Shown in pieces: positions 8,015 through 17,809 of a DNA stretch of 64,000 nt. This DNA is from Novosphingobium flavum (GTDB taxonomy: Bacteria > Pseudomonadota > Alphaproteobacteria > Sphingomonadales > Sphingomonadaceae). The position numbers were made by a program, and so were the translations under genes. Position 1 is the stretch's first letter. Each line of letters starts with the position of its first letter. The notes under the pieces were generated by a model. The model was not told the origin of the DNA, did no database searches, and worked only from the letters and a program-made list of their open reading frames with translations. The stretch covers positions 1 through 64,000 of the forward strand of contig NZ_JACLAW010000007.1 in the NCBI RefSeq assembly GCF_014230315.1, read 5' to 3'.

Positions 8015-9736
8015 TCAGTTGCCGGCCGCCAGATCCTTCCAGCCGGGAAGCAGGTGAACCTTTTTCGCCGTCGGCGGGGCGTGGCTGTGGTTCTGGACGA
8101 AGCCCTTGGACTGGTTGCGCCCCGGATCACCCGCCAGCACGATGCCGATCCCCTCGGGCGTGATGAAGGTCGGGACCAGCCGCTGCGGATCGTCGGATTC
8201 GACGTAGGCGGCGGAGATCATGCCCTCTTCGTGCAGCTTCTTCAGGTCGTACTCGGTATAGCCGAGCTCCCAGCCGTGGCGGTAGAGCGAGTGGACCGCG
8301 ACCTTGCTGTGATCGAAGATGTATTGCTGCACGTCCTGCTTCGACAGCCCGTCGCGCGCCATGATCCGGGCCACCCCGGGGCTGACGATCAGCACCGGGA
8401 AATTCTTGCCCTTGCGCATCCCGGTATGGGCCCACCACGCACAGGTGCCGCCGAAGATCTCGACCAGGGTGTCGAGGTGCTCCTTCGCCGTGTCACCCGC
8501 CGTGTAGATCGGGATGGTCGGGCTCAGCGCGCTCTGCACGGTGACGACGTTGTCCTCACGCGAAAAGCCCAGGTCCTCGGCAAAGGAGGTCCAGCCGATG
8601 TCGGTCACCGCCGCCTCGTTCTCGGCGAGCACCACATTGGTGCCGAGCGCGATCGAGCCCTTGTCGGTCTCGCCCGGCGTGATCCTGAGGCCGACCACGT
8701 TGCGCAGGTACATCCGCACGAAACGGCCGATGCTGGTATTGGCCTGCCGGCCGACGCGCAGCACGGCGGTCTCGGAATTGAAGTTCAGTTCCTTGACCAT
8801 CGGGCCGTTGACGATGACCAGCGGCTCCCAGCCCGGCGTTGCCCCGGCATCGCGCACGTAGAAGTTCGGCTCGGCCATGGCTTCGACGATGGCGATCAGG
8901 ATCGGCAGGTATTCCGGCCGGCAGCCCGACATGACCCCGTTGACCGCGACGCTCCACACGGTCGCCTCGCGGTTCTCCGGCTGCATCACGCCCAGCACCT
9001 CGCCCGGATCGCGGTCCGTGAAGCGCAGCATGCGTTCGACCCGATCAACCGTGGGCGGGATGATCGGCAGGCCGTCAGTCCACAGCTTGTCGAGGAAATG
9101 CTCGTTCACCTCGTCGATCGTGCCTTCGAACACGATGCTGCGCGGTTCGGGCTCGACCACGGCCGCGGTCGTCTCGACCGTGCGGGTGAGCTGGTGGACG
9201 ATGTTCGGCACCAGCACCTCGATGGTGTTGCGGCGCAGTTCCTCGTCGGACTGGTTCATGATGATGCCGGGGAATTCGGCAATGCCAAGATCGGCCATGC
9301 CTTGCGCCCGGGCCGTGGCCCGCGCTTGCCCCAGGAATGCCGTCGCGACGATGGTCGCGGTGGGGATTCCTTCCTTTTCGGCGATAATGCTGGCCCTCGC
9401 GACCGCGGGGCTGCAGCTGCCTCAGCTGCCTATGCCGGTTATGACCGCGTCTATGCCGTACTTCTTCATATTGCCGGGCAGGGCGGCCAGTTCCTCATGC
9501 CCGCCGCGCGGACCGTGGATGTTGCCGAATTCGGCCGGGCCGACGAACCTGATGCCGGGATAGCGCTCGGCCAGAACTTCCTCGACGATCGGGCGAATCT
9601 CGTGATCGCGAAAGCCGCCGTGGGACAGGTGCCCGACCGTGATCCCCGAAAGGTCGGCGATGCGCGGCTTGGCCTCCACCTGCGTGACGGCGGATCGCGC
9701 GAGCGGCCAGACGACCTGATATTTCGGTTCGGTCAT
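8015..9736 (-). CDS. UGSC-family selenoprotein 1, Sec at codon 105 (in-frame TGA)
   Basis: The reading frame opens at ATG 9736 (AAGGAC upstream), runs 104 codons, meets TGA at 9422-9424, and continues open in the same frame to the stop at 8015. Read with TGA as selenocysteine it is a 573-residue protein with S-Sec-G-S-C at 104-108. The paralogue at 42989 has TGA at exactly the same codon, and selB and selC are in this window, so I read this as a true selenoprotein and not a broken gene. Residues 1-200 form the UGSC domain (PAEFGNIHG before the motif; PAVARASIIAEKEGIPT after it). Residues about 200-573 form a second domain starting around WTDGLPIIPPT (Trp219) with AVNGVMSGCRPEYLP. No signal peptide is seen. 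The motif Sec-x-x-Cys suggests a thiol/selenol redox site, but the reaction is unknown. The gene is divergent from a lactonase-like gene, with an operator-like dyad between them. Confidence 0.93.
9390..9416 (-). promoter_or_regulatory. Candidate bacterial SECIS hairpin of UGSC-1
   Basis: On the minus strand the sequence after the TGA can fold as CTG plus GCCC pairing with GGGC plus CAG, with an upper CGC/GCG stem and a GGTC apical loop. The loop GT falls 19-20 bases after the TGA, a distance comparable to the known Escherichia coli fdhF element. The fold is my hand prediction. Confidence 0.55.
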
Positions 9737-9815
9737 GCTGCGGTCCTTGTTGCGATGCCAGGGCACTTGCCATGGCGAAAATTTCATCGGTCAACCGGGT
9801 TTACAGACTAACCGG

Positions 9816-9827
9816 ATTGATCGCAAT
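9816..9827. promoter_or_regulatory. Operator-like dyad (ATTGATCGCAAT)
   Basis: It differs at one position from ATTGTTCGCAAT at 59004. It sits between the divergent selenoprotein UGSC-1 (start 9736, 79 bases away) and the lactonase-like gene (start 9892, 64 bases away). Confidence 0.55.
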
Positions 9828-9891
9828 CTTGTCCAATCAATTGTTATCGGCCATCGCCCTGAGGCGATCGGCCTGCAAGGAGAAATTGCCC

Positions 9892-11160
9892 GTGGATCGC
9901 AGGACATTCAACATCGCCATGACCATTGGCGCGGGCGGTCTGATCGCGCCGACGCTGGGCGCGGCACCGCGCCGGGCGGGGCGCAAGGTCCTGGCGCTCT
10001 ACAGCAGCATAGACAGCGTGATGACCCGCTACGAGGTCGACGTCGAGGCCGCCACGCTGACCTTCGGCGAGACCATCACCCTGCCCTCCTCGATCCAGTA
10101 TGCCTGGCCGCTGCCGGCCAAGCGCGCGCTCTATGCGGTCACCAGCGACGCGGTCGGCGGCAGCCGTACCATCACCGGACAGGTCCACCGGCTCTGCGCG
10201 CTGCGCTTCGGGCCGCGGGGCAAGCTGGTGCCGCTCGGCCAGGGCGAAGTGCTGCGCCAGCGCCCGATCCACATGACGATCGACCGGACCGGCAGCCATG
10301 TGCTGGTGGCCTACAACGTCGAGCCGGAGATCACCGTCCACCCGCTGCGCCCCAATGGCGCGATCGCGGCCCGCTTGCCCCAGCCGCAGGGCCTCGACTA
10401 CGGGATTTTCCCGCACCAGGTGCGCGCCGTGCCCGGCAACCGTTCGGTCGTGCTGGTGACGCGGGGCAACAATGCCGGGGGCGGGCGGCCGGAAGATCCC
10501 GGCGCGCTCAAGCTGTTCCACTATGACAGTGGCCGCCTGAGCAACCTCACCTCGATCGCGGTCGGCGGGAAGGGCGGCTATGGCTATGGCCCGCGCCATC
10601 TCGATTTCCATCCGGTCAAGCCGTGGGTCTATCTGTCGATCGAACGGCAGAACGAACTGCACATGCACCGCATCGTGGACGGCAGCTTCGCCCCGGTGCC
10701 CGATTTCATTCGCAAGACCACCGAGCAGGCCGAGCGCGGCGTGGCCCAGGTGGCCGGGGCGATCCATGTCCACCCGAAGGGCCACGTGGTTTACGTATCG
10801 AACCGCGCCAGCGGCACCCGCAAGGTGAACGGGCAGGACGTCTGGGTTGGCGGCGACAACACCATCTCGGTCTTCGCGATCGACCAGACGACAGGCGAGC
10901 CGACGCTCGTCCAGCAGGCCGATCCCAAGGGCTTTCACGTTCGCACCTTCGCGATCGACCCTTCGGGCCGGCTGCTCGTGGCCGCGACCATGGTCGACAT
11001 GGTGGTGCGCGACCCCGATGGCCTGCGCAAGGTTTCGGCCGGGCTCAGCCTGTTCCGCATCGCCCCCGACGGCAAGCTGGACTTCGTGCGCAAGTACGAC
11101 GTGACCCTGCCCGAAGGCGCGCAGCAATTGTGGGTCAACATGGTCGAGGTCGACGCCTGA
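9892..11160 (+). CDS. Lactonase-family seven-bladed beta-propeller protein 1
   Basis: A 422-residue protein of the 6-phosphogluconolactonase-like (YbhE/Lactonase_7 type) family. I chose the GTG at 9892 because AAGGAGA lies just before it and the product starts with a Tat-like signal (DRRTFN, then a hydrophobic stretch to LGAAP), which implies export. Repeated propeller patterns are visible: LALYSSIDSVMTRYEVD, RPIHMTIDRTGSHVLVAYN, YGYGPRHLDFHPVKPWVYLS, HVHPKGHVVYVSNRAS and FAIDPSGRLLVAAT. It may open a lactone in the periplasm or only bind one. It is one of three such paralogues here (17810 and 47046 are the others). It is divergent from selenoprotein UGSC-1. Confidence 0.82.
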   Translation: MDRRTFNIAMTIGAGGLIAPTLGAAPRRAGRKVLALYSSIDSVMTRYEVDVEAATLTFGETITLPSSIQYAWPLPAKRALYAVTSDAVGGSRTITGQVHRLCALRFGPRGKLVPLGQGEVLRQRPIHMTIDRTGSHVLVAYNVEPEITVHPLRPNGAIAARLPQPQGLDYGIFPHQVRAVPGNRSVVLVTRGNNAGGGRPEDPGALKLFHYDSGRLSNLTSIAVGGKGGYGYGPRHLDFHPVKPWVYLSIERQNELHMHRIVDGSFAPVPDFIRKTTEQAERGVAQVAGAIHVHPKGHVVYVSNRASGTRKVNGQDVWVGGDNTISVFAIDQTTGEPTLVQQADPKGFHVRTFAIDPSGRLLVAATMVDMVVRDPDGLRKVSAGLSLFRIAPDGKLDFVRKYDVTLPEGAQQLWVNMVEVDA

Positions 11161-11173
11161 CCTGAAATGAAGA

Positions 11174-11203
11174 GCGCCGCCGCCGATGGTCCGGCGGCGG
11201 CGC
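11174..11203. terminator. Hairpin between convergent genes
   Basis: A perfect 12-bp GC stem (11174-11185 with 11192-11203, loop ATGGTC) lies just after the lactonase-like gene and before the end of the hydrolase gene at 11241. No T run follows. Confidence 0.65.
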
Positions 11204-11240
11204 GAATTGGCAAGAGGCGGGCGGCCTGCCCGCCGCCCGG

Positions 11241-12599
11241 TCAGAAGCGGCCCGGCTTGGCCAGCCAGGTGTCGATGTAGTCGTAGAGGGTCTTGACCGT
11301 ATCGCCGTAGGCGTTCTCGGGCAGCCCCTGGGCCACGGCGCATTCCTTGCACGGCACGAAGCCGTGGACAGCGCCTTCGAGGTAGACCAGCGTCTTGTCC
11401 TTGCTGATCGCCCGGGCGCGGGCCCCTTCGGCGAAGGAATATTCGTAGGAGCCGGTGAAGCCCATCTGCAGCAGCGGCTTGGTGATGCCGGTGACCGCAT
11501 TGTAGGTCGTGCCGTAGCTGGAAGCGAAATCGATCCCGTAGAATCCGGTCTCGTCATAGCCGTAGTTCTGCAGCGGGGTGATCGAGAAAGTCCGCAGGAA
11601 ATTGCGCGCCGTGGTCACCAGGGCGTTGGCGGCGAGCGGCGTGGGCGATGCGGTGCTGCGCGGCACCCGCACGGTGTGGACAACCTCGGTGGTGATCCGG
11701 CCGCCCGAATGGAGCAGGGGCCAGGCTTCCTTGGTGTGCGAGAGCAGGCGCACGTCCTGTGCGTTCAGTTTGTTTTCGCGCGGGATGGCGCCGGCAACCA
11801 CGAACGGCTGGTCGTCGGTGAAGTGGCCCTTGCCGGCTTCGATGTCGGCGATCTGGGCCTTGGCCTTGGCGACGAGGCGGAGCATGCGGTCGCGCTGGCC
11901 TGCGAAGAACTTGGCGGTGAATTCCGGGCTGTACTTCGAGCCCTTCGGGTTGAAGCCGTTCGCCGGGTTGTACATGTCGAGAGCGGGGTCGATCTTGCGG
12001 CCGTCCTCGTCATCGATCACGGCGGGGTCGATCGAGATCAGGTTCGAGCCCGGCATGCCCATCGACGCGTCGATCAGCATGACGCCGTCGGCGGGCGGCA
12101 TGTCCGCCAGGGCGCTGGAGCACTTGATCTGCTTTTCCGGCCCCTGGCAGGCCTTGAGCCCGTTCTCGGCGATGTTCTGGTAGGACGACATCATCGCTCC
12201 GCCACCGGAATGGCCGAACAGCACGATCTTTTGCACTTGCGCCTGAGCGCGCAGCCAGGTGACGCCGGCCTTGACGTTGAGGCTGACCTTGTCCTGGTTC
12301 ATGTCGCCCACCGAACCGGCCTTGGAACTGGTCGCGTTGGAGCACAATGCGCGGTAGCCGCGCTCGGCCAGGCGTTCGCAGGTATTGGTCGGGCCAGGGC
12401 GCAGGTAATCGCCGTCCGGATGCATCGCGAAGACGGCGATCCGGGCCTTCTCGCCCGGGCTCACCGGCTCATAGAACACGCCGGGCTGGCCCGGTGCGAG
12501 CCAGACGAACGTGGTCTTGTAGGCCTCGGCATGGGCCGGGGCGGACAGGGCCATGGTCGCTGCTGTCGCGGCGAGGATGGCGGAACCTGCAAATTTCAT
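11241..12599 (-). CDS. Secreted alpha/beta hydrolase
   Basis: A 452-residue protein with a signal peptide ending near APAHAE. The nucleophile elbow is GHSGGG around residue 150, after KIVLFGHSG, and a late histidine lies in EGAVHGFVPC, so a Ser-His hydrolase triad is plausible. Paired cysteines (CKEC near the end; others around CQGPEKQIKC) fit a periplasmic, disulfide-containing enzyme. The family is a broad alpha/beta hydrolase group and the substrate is not evident. It is the last gene of the apparent minus-strand operon that starts with the MFS transporter at 17520, about 99 bases after the molybdopterin subunit, so it may hydrolyse the ester or amide form of that pathway's substrate. Confidence 0.83.
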   Translation of the reverse strand: MKFAGSAILAATAATMALSAPAHAEAYKTTFVWLAPGQPGVFYEPVSPGEKARIAVFAMHPDGDYLRPGPTNTCERLAERGYRALCSNATSSKAGSVGDMNQDKVSLNVKAGVTWLRAQAQVQKIVLFGHSGGGAMMSSYQNIAENGLKACQGPEKQIKCSSALADMPPADGVMLIDASMGMPGSNLISIDPAVIDDEDGRKIDPALDMYNPANGFNPKGSKYSPEFTAKFFAGQRDRMLRLVAKAKAQIADIEAGKGHFTDDQPFVVAGAIPRENKLNAQDVRLLSHTKEAWPLLHSGGRITTEVVHTVRVPRSTASPTPLAANALVTTARNFLRTFSITPLQNYGYDETGFYGIDFASSYGTTYNAVTGITKPLLQMGFTGSYEYSFAEGARARAISKDKTLVYLEGAVHGFVPCKECAVAQGLPENAYGDTVKTLYDYIDTWLAKPGRF

Positions 12600-12698
12600 G
12601 GCATTCCCTCCTGTGGTTTCGTTGTGTGCGGCGGCGGCGCGCAGGACGCCGCGCCGGCGGGCGCAGGCACCCGCCGCCAGAAGCCGCGCCGCCTGTCG

Positions 12699-14906
12699 TC
12701 AGGCCAGCGCGGAAAGGTCGATCGGCATGGTCCGCACGCGCTTGCCGGTCGCTGCCGCGATGGCGTTGGCGAGCGCGGGGATGACCGGGGGCAGGGCCGG
12801 TTCGCCCAGCCCGGTCGGGTGCGAATCCGACGCGACGAAGGCCACCTCGACCGCCGGGTTGCGGTCATTGCGGCCGAGCCGGAAGTCGTGGAAGTTGCTC
12901 TGCTCGATCTGCCCGTCGACGAAGGTGATCTTCTGTCCTTCGAGCGCCTGCGACAGCCCGTCGAGCACCGAGCCGCGCACCTGCGCCTCGGCTCCCATCG
13001 GGTTGACGATCTGCCGGCCGACGTCGCCCGCGACCCAGACCTTGTGGACGGAGACCTGGCCATCCTTGACGCTGGCATCGACCACTTCGGCGAAGTGGCC
13101 GTTGTGGCAGAAGTAAAACCCGAAGCCCATGGCCCGGCCCGGCGCGATCGGCTTGCTGGTGAAGTTCGACATGGCGGCGGCCTTGGCGATGACCGCGCGG
13201 GCGCGCTTGGTGCTGAACGCGGTCTGAGCCTTTTCCGGCTGGTCGGGTTCGCCGACCAGCTTGTCTTCGGCAAAGACGTCGAGGAGCAGCCGGGGCAGAT
13301 CGGTGCCCGCGGCGATCGCCACTTCGTCGAGGAAGCCCTGGAACGCGTAGCACAGTCCGTTGGAAACCGGCGCGCGCAGGGCGCCGATCGGAACCCCGAT
13401 CTCCAGCGTGGACTGGACCACGGCGGCATCGGGCATGATCCCGTAAGGGAAATGGTCGGCATGCATGTTGGCGAACATGGCCGACTTGCCGTCCTTGCCG
13501 AAGGTCACGAAGTGATCCTTGAAGGCGATCATCTTGCCGTTGGCGTCGATCCCGGCTTCAAAGCCGTGCCAGCCCGAGGGGCGATAGAAGTCGCGCCGGA
13601 TATCGTCCTCGCGGCTCCACAGCAGCTTGACCGGAACCCCCGGCACGGCCTTGGCGATGGCCGCAGCCTGGACCGTATAGTCGTTGCGCAGCCGCCGCCC
13701 GAACCCGCCGCCGATCTTGGTGACGTGGAAGGTGATCTTGTCTTCCGGGATCTCGAGAAATTTCGAAATCTGCGCCTTGCCGCCGGCCGGGATCTGGCTC
13801 GGCGCCCAGACCTCGAGCGCGCCGTCCTTGTAAAGCGCGGTGCAGTTCTGCGGCTCGAGCGTGGCATGGGCGAGGAACGGGATCTCGTAGACCGCCGCGA
13901 CGCGCTTGGCTGCGCTCGCCAGCTTGCCCTCGACATCACCGCTGCGGATCAGGTCTAGCTGCGGCTTTTCGGCAAGGAGGGTCTTGGCCTTGGCGACGTA
14001 GGCATCCCAGCTATGGCCCTTCTGGGCCGACAGGTCCCATTCGAGCTTGAGCTTGCTGCGCGCCTGATTGGCCAGCCACCAGTTGGTGGCGAGGATCGCC
14101 ACGCCGTCGACCAGCGCGTCGATCGGGCCGACCCCCTTGAGCTGGACCACGTGCTTGACCCCGGGCGCGGCCTTGGCGTCGGCGAGGTCGGCCGAGACGA
14201 GCTTGCCGCCATTGGCCGGGGCAACCTCATAGACCGCGTAAAGCATCCCCGGCAGGCGGGTGTCGATGCCGTACATCGGCTCGCCCTTGACCACGCGCGG
14301 GGTGTCGACCCCCTTGGTCGGCTTGCCGATGATGCTGAACTGGGCCGGGGTCTTGAGCTTGACCGTCTTGAGGTCGGGCGGGGTGAGCGCGGCCGCTGCG
14401 CTCGCGACCTCGCCATAGCCCAGCGAACGGCCGCTGGCGGCATGGCTGAGGCGGCCTTTCGCGGTGGTCACGGAAGAGGGATCGACCCCCCAGCGGGCGG
14501 CGGCGGCGCGCACCAGCATGTCGCGGGCGGCGGCGCCCGCGCGGCGCAGCGGCAGCCAGTTGTTGGGCGTGGACTGGCTCGCGCCGGTGCCCTGCGGCCC
14601 ATAGATGGCGGGGTTGGCGTCGGCCTGCTGGACCGCCGTGACCTGCGCCCAGTCGCAGTCCAACTCCTCGGCGATCATCATCGCGAAGGCGGTCTTGATG
14701 CCCTGGCCGATCTCGGGGTTCTTGTTGACGATCGTCACCGCGCCATTGGGCGCGATCGAGACGAAGGCGCCAACCGCGCTGGTGCCCACCGTGGCGGCCT
14801 GGGCCCGGCCGAGCGGCAGGCTGAATTCGACGGCGAGGCCGCCGCCGGCAAGCAGGGCGGCGGTGAGGAAGCCCCGGCGGCTGGGGGCGAGAATTGCGTC
14901 AGCCAT
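12699..14906 (-). CDS. Molybdopterin-binding subunit of an IorB-type hydroxylase
   Basis: A 735-residue protein of the xanthine dehydrogenase/aldehyde oxidase family, close to the isoquinoline 1-oxidoreductase beta-subunit (IorB) type in length and pattern. It begins with a Tat-like signal ([15 protein letters not shown]), so the enzyme probably acts in the periplasm or at the membrane. Cofactor motifs are visible: [15 protein letters not shown] NPEIGQG, GTGASQS, and GGGFGRRL. Its ATG overlaps the end of the 2Fe-2S subunit gene by 8 bases, the usual arrangement for the two-subunit enzyme. It would hydroxylate an N-heterocycle or oxidise an aldehyde with water as oxygen donor. The substrate is unknown. 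A molbindin-like gene at 55423 may supply molybdate. Confidence 0.92.
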   Translation of the reverse strand: MADAILAPSRRGFLTAALLAGGGLAVEFSLPLGRAQAATVGTSAVGAFVSIAPNGAVTIVNKNPEIGQGIKTAFAMMIAEELDCDWAQVTAVQQADANPAIYGPQGTGASQSTPNNWLPLRRAGAAARDMLVRAAAARWGVDPSSVTTAKGRLSHAASGRSLGYGEVASAAAALTPPDLKTVKLKTPAQFSIIGKPTKGVDTPRVVKGEPMYGIDTRLPGMLYAVYEVAPANGGKLVSADLADAKAAPGVKHVVQLKGVGPIDALVDGVAILATNWWLANQARSKLKLEWDLSAQKGHSWDAYVAKAKTLLAEKPQLDLIRSGDVEGKLASAAKRVAAVYEIPFLAHATLEPQNCTALYKDGALEVWAPSQIPAGGKAQISKFLEIPEDKITFHVTKIGGGFGRRLRNDYTVQAAAIAKAVPGVPVKLLWSREDDIRRDFYRPSGWHGFEAGIDANGKMIAFKDHFVTFGKDGKSAMFANMHADHFPYGIMPDAAVVQSTLEIGVPIGALRAPVSNGLCYAFQGFLDEVAIAAGTDLPRLLLDVFAEDKLVGEPDQPEKAQTAFSTKRARAVIAKAAAMSNFTSKPIAPGRAMGFGFYFCHNGHFAEVVDASVKDGQVSVHKVWVAGDVGRQIVNPMGAEAQVRGSVLDGLSQALEGQKITFVDGQIEQSNFHDFRLGRNDRNPAVEVAFVASDSHPTGLGEPALPPVIPALANAIAAATGKRVRTMPIDLSALA

Positions 14907-15372
14907 TGGCCTTGCCTCCCGTTCCGGCGGCCAGTTCGATCGCCCGGAAGATCCGGTCGTAAGTGCCGCAGCGGCAGATGTTGCCGTTCATCGCCTCGGC
15001 GATTTCCTCGCGCGCGGGCTTGGGCTTTTGGGCCAGCAGGGCACTTGCGCTCATCAGTTGGCCGGCCTGGCAATAGCCGCACTGCGGCACGTCCAGCTCG
15101 GTCCAGGCCTTCTGCAGTTTCGCGCCGACCGCGCTGGCGCCGACCTGCTCGATCGTCACCACCGCGCCCTTGCCGACCTCGCTCACCGGGGTCTGGCACG
15201 AGCGCACCGCCTTGCCGCCCAGGTGGACCGTACAGGCCCCGCACATGCCGATGCCGCAGCCGAATTTGGTCCCGACCAGGCCCAGCTCGTCGCGCAGTAC
15301 CCACAGCAAGGGCATCTCGGCCGGAGCCTCGACGGTGCGCTTGCGTCCATTGACGGTGAGATCGAACTTCAT
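14899..15372 (-). CDS. 2Fe-2S subunit of an IorA-type molybdenum hydroxylase
   Basis: A 157-residue ferredoxin-like subunit. The N-terminal plant-type cluster is bound by [12 protein letters not shown] with a later cysteine in VRSC. The C-terminal helical domain carries the second cluster in CGYCQAGQ and NICRCGTY. This is the standard small subunit of IorAB-type enzymes; it passes electrons from the molybdenum site to an acceptor. It has no signal peptide and would be co-exported with the Tat-type large subunit. GGAGAG precedes the ATG. It lies 89 bases after the RraA-like gene in the same apparent operon. Confidence 0.93.
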   Translation of the reverse strand: MKFDLTVNGRKRTVEAPAEMPLLWVLRDELGLVGTKFGCGIGMCGACTVHLGGKAVRSCQTPVSEVGKGAVVTIEQVGASAVGAKLQKAWTELDVPQCGYCQAGQLMSASALLAQKPKPAREEIAEAMNGNICRCGTYDRIFRAIELAAGTGGKANG

Positions 15373-15461
15373 CTGGCTCTCTCCTGGCCGGATAGCTGGA
15401 TTGCTTTTTTTTTCGGAGACTTCCTGCGGCGACTGGCCGGGCGGGGCTACCCGCCCCGCGC

Positions 15462-16241
15462 TCAGATCCGTCCGAAGGTGTCGACCGCCTTCTTCAGCGA
15501 CTTGTACTTCTCGATATAGGGCAGGGTGGCGTGTTCGACAAAGTCGTTCTCCTGCGCCTTGGGCAGGATCGCCGCCGCCTTGTCGGCCGGGACCACCACG
15601 ATCCCGTCGGCATCGGCCACGATGATGTCACCCGCGTTTACCGTCACGCCGCCGACCGAAACCGGGATGTTCGAGCCCGCGAAGCGATAGTGGCCGACCG
15701 TGGTCGAGGGCACGATCGAGGCGCCCCAGACCGGGAAGCCGAGCTTGCGGATCTGGCCGAGGTCGCGCAGGCCGCCGCCCGAGATCGCGCCGGCAAGGCC
15801 GCGCGACTTCATCGTCGTGGTCATCATCCCGCCGATCGCGCCGTAGTCCAGCCCGTCTTCCATTCCGAGCACGAAGACCGAACCTGCCGGCGCCGTGTCG
15901 AGCACGTTGATCATCCCGCCGATCGCGGCCGAGCCGTCCTTGTTCTCTTCCTTCTTGAAGAACACGGTCACCGCGCGCCCGGCCATCTTCTCCTGCTGCA
16001 CGGGGCGCATCTGGTGGCTCATGTAGGTCTTGATGCCGTAGAGCTGCTCGATCGCATCGGCGATCGAGCCGGTCTCGAGCAGGGCGAAGGCGGTGACCAG
16101 CGGATCGGCGGCAGCCACCGGCGCGGCCACGGTCGGCTCGGCGGCGGGCTTGGCCGCGCTTTGCGCCTGGGCGGGCGTGGCTGCGGCAAGGGCCAGTGCG
16201 GCACCGGCGGTGAGCGAGGTGAGGAGGGGGCGGTTGGTCAT
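15462..16241 (-). CDS. RraA-family protein with a signal peptide
   Basis: A 259-residue protein of the RraA / 4-hydroxy-4-methyl-2-oxoglutarate aldolase-like fold. Characteristic parts are GRAVTVFF, an [27 protein letters not shown] core with the conserved GLRD segment, FPVWGAS, and the end [16 protein letters not shown] chose the ATG at 16241 (AAGGAC upstream); it gives a clear signal peptide ending near PAQAQS. Most RraA-type aldolases are cytoplasmic, so an exported form is unusual. Relatives cleave 4-carboxy-4-hydroxy-2-oxoadipate in gallate and protocatechuate breakdown or act as oxaloacetate decarboxylases. Whether this one is catalytic is unknown. It lies 28 bases after the MFS gene. 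Confidence 0.85.
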   Translation of the reverse strand: MTNRPLLTSLTAGAALALAAATPAQAQSAAKPAAEPTVAAPVAAADPLVTAFALLETGSIADAIEQLYGIKTYMSHQMRPVQQEKMAGRAVTVFFKKEENKDGSAAIGGMINVLDTAPAGSVFVLGMEDGLDYGAIGGMMTTTMKSRGLAGAISGGGLRDLGQIRKLGFPVWGASIVPSTTVGHYRFAGSNIPVSVGGVTVNAGDIIVADADGIVVVPADKAAAILPKAQENDFVEHATLPYIEKYKSLKKAVDTFGRI

Positions 16242-16269
16242 CGGGCGTCCTTGTCTGTGCGAATGGGGG

Positions 16270-17520
16270 TCAGGCCGTGGCGACACGGTCGTCGGGATCG
16301 ATCAGCAGCCACAGCACGGCGCCGACGAGGCAGATCGCGGCGGCGAACAGGAACGAGGCGCTCCACCCGAAGTCCTTGGCGATGAACGGGGTGAGCGAGG
16401 CCGTGGCAATGCCGCCGATCTGGTTGGCCATGTTCATGAAGCCCGAGACCGAGCCGGCCGAGGCGCCGCCGAGATTGGCCGAGAGCGTCCAGTAGGCGCT
16501 CTGCGAAAGGTAGAGCGCGCCCGCGCCCCCGGCGAGGAACAGCGAGGCGAGGCGGGCATCCTCGACTTGGGTGGCAAGGGCCACGAACAGGGCGGCGAGG
16601 AACAGCGCGGCGGCGGCGGTGTAGCAGCGCGCCTTGCGGGCGCCGTGGCCCGGCTCCAGTCGGTCGGCGATCCAGCCGCCGAGCGGCGAGGCCAGCGCCA
16701 TGGCGATGAACGGCAGCATCCCGTAGACCGCGCTCGACTTGAGGTCGAGCCCGCGCACCGAGGAGAGGTATTTGAAGAACCAGGTGAAGAAGATGTAGGC
16801 GGTGTAGCCATAGGTGAAATAGCTGAGCGCGAGCAGGGCGACCGCGCGATTGCGCACGATGTCGCGCCAGCGCGCCGGGATCGCCGAGGCGGCGGCCGTG
16901 GCCCCGCTCTCGATCAGGGCCAGTTCCTCGGCCGAGACGGCCTTGTGCTGCGAAGGCAGGTCGCGGACCTTGAGGATCCAGCCCACCAGCACGAACAGCC
17001 CGATCACCGCGCTGGCATAGAAGGCGGCGTGCCAGCCGCGCGTGACCATGATCCAGGTGATCAGCGGCGGAGCGATGCCCGCGCCGATGCCGACGCCGGA
17101 GAAGATGATCCCGTTGGCCAGGCCCCGCTCGCGCCCCGGCAGCCAGTTGGCGACGAGCCGGTTGCTGGCCGGGAAGATCACCGCCTCGCCCACGCCGAGC
17201 ACGAAACGCATCGCCAGCAGGAGGCCGAGCGACCAGGTCAGCCCGGTCGGCACCAGGGCGGTGGCCGAGGTGAACACGCTCCACCAGACGATGCCGATGG
17301 CGACCACCCGCCACGGACCGAAGCGGTCGGCAATGCGGCCGGCGAAAGGCTGGGTGAAGGCATAGCCCATGACGAAGGCGCTGAAGACCCCGCCGAGCTG
17401 CTGGTCCGACAGGCCGAAATCCTTCTGGATGGCGCTTGCCGCGATCGAGATGTTGTTGCGGTCGAGGTATGACACCGCCGCAACGATGAACATCCAGAAA
17501 ACCATCTGCCAGCGGATCAT
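16270..17520 (-). CDS. MFS transporter (ACS-like family) 1
   Basis: A 416-residue inner-membrane protein with about 12 hydrophobic segments. It has the MFS signature after helix 2 (GRIADRFGPWRVV) and a start typical of the anion:cation symporter group (YLDRNNISIAAS), a group that often carries aromatic or sugar acids with protons. It is the first gene of the apparent minus-strand operon with the RraA-like, molybdenum hydroxylase and hydrolase genes, and so probably imports an intermediate of that pathway. A perfect 12-bp operator-like dyad lies 26 bases before its ATG. GGGAGAG is the ribosome site. Confidence 0.9.
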   Translation of the reverse strand: MIRWQMVFWMFIVAAVSYLDRNNISIAASAIQKDFGLSDQQLGGVFSAFVMGYAFTQPFAGRIADRFGPWRVVAIGIVWWSVFTSATALVPTGLTWSLGLLLAMRFVLGVGEAVIFPASNRLVANWLPGRERGLANGIIFSGVGIGAGIAPPLITWIMVTRGWHAAFYASAVIGLFVLVGWILKVRDLPSQHKAVSAEELALIESGATAAASAIPARWRDIVRNRAVALLALSYFTYGYTAYIFFTWFFKYLSSVRGLDLKSSAVYGMLPFIAMALASPLGGWIADRLEPGHGARKARCYTAAAALFLAALFVALATQVEDARLASLFLAGGAGALYLSQSAYWTLSANLGGASAGSVSGFMNMANQIGGIATASLTPFIAKDFGWSASFLFAAAICLVGAVLWLLIDPDDRVATA

Positions 17521-17546
17521 AGACTCTCCCTCGTCGACACCGGCCT

Positions 17547-17558
17547 ATTGTTAACAAT
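17547..17558. promoter_or_regulatory. Operator-like perfect palindrome (ATTGTTAACAAT)
   Basis: A perfect 12-bp palindrome 26 bases upstream of the MFS start at 17520. It is one of the two perfect copies of the dyad that recurs across the window. The position, close to the start codon, fits repression. The rest of the 289-base gap to 17809 shows no gene I can support, only an imperfect CAGTA-AAG-TACTG repeat near 17659. Confidence 0.65.
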
Positions 17559-17809
17559 GTGACCGGTCAACGGCGTATCGTCAGTGCGACACGAATAATA
17601 TCGCCCAAGGCGCGAAATCAGTCGCCCGGCGGCTGGTTTCAATGGGGTGCGAATGTGCAGTAAAGTACTGTTTTTAGAATGGTTATGCGCTGAGTTCCGG
17701 AGTGCGATACGGCGGGCCGGGAAAATCGGATGCGTCAATCCGTTCGCGCGGAAACTTTGCCCGGGCATTGCGCTCCGGACGGTCCATGAGAACGTGCACA
17801 CCAGCCGAG

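Noticed and set aside
9422..9424. The TGA as a nonsense mutation making a pseudogene (and likewise 43301-43303)
   Set aside because: Two paralogues have TGA at exactly the same codon, both keep a long conserved frame after it, the following residues are Gly-Ser-Cys, and selB and selC are present.
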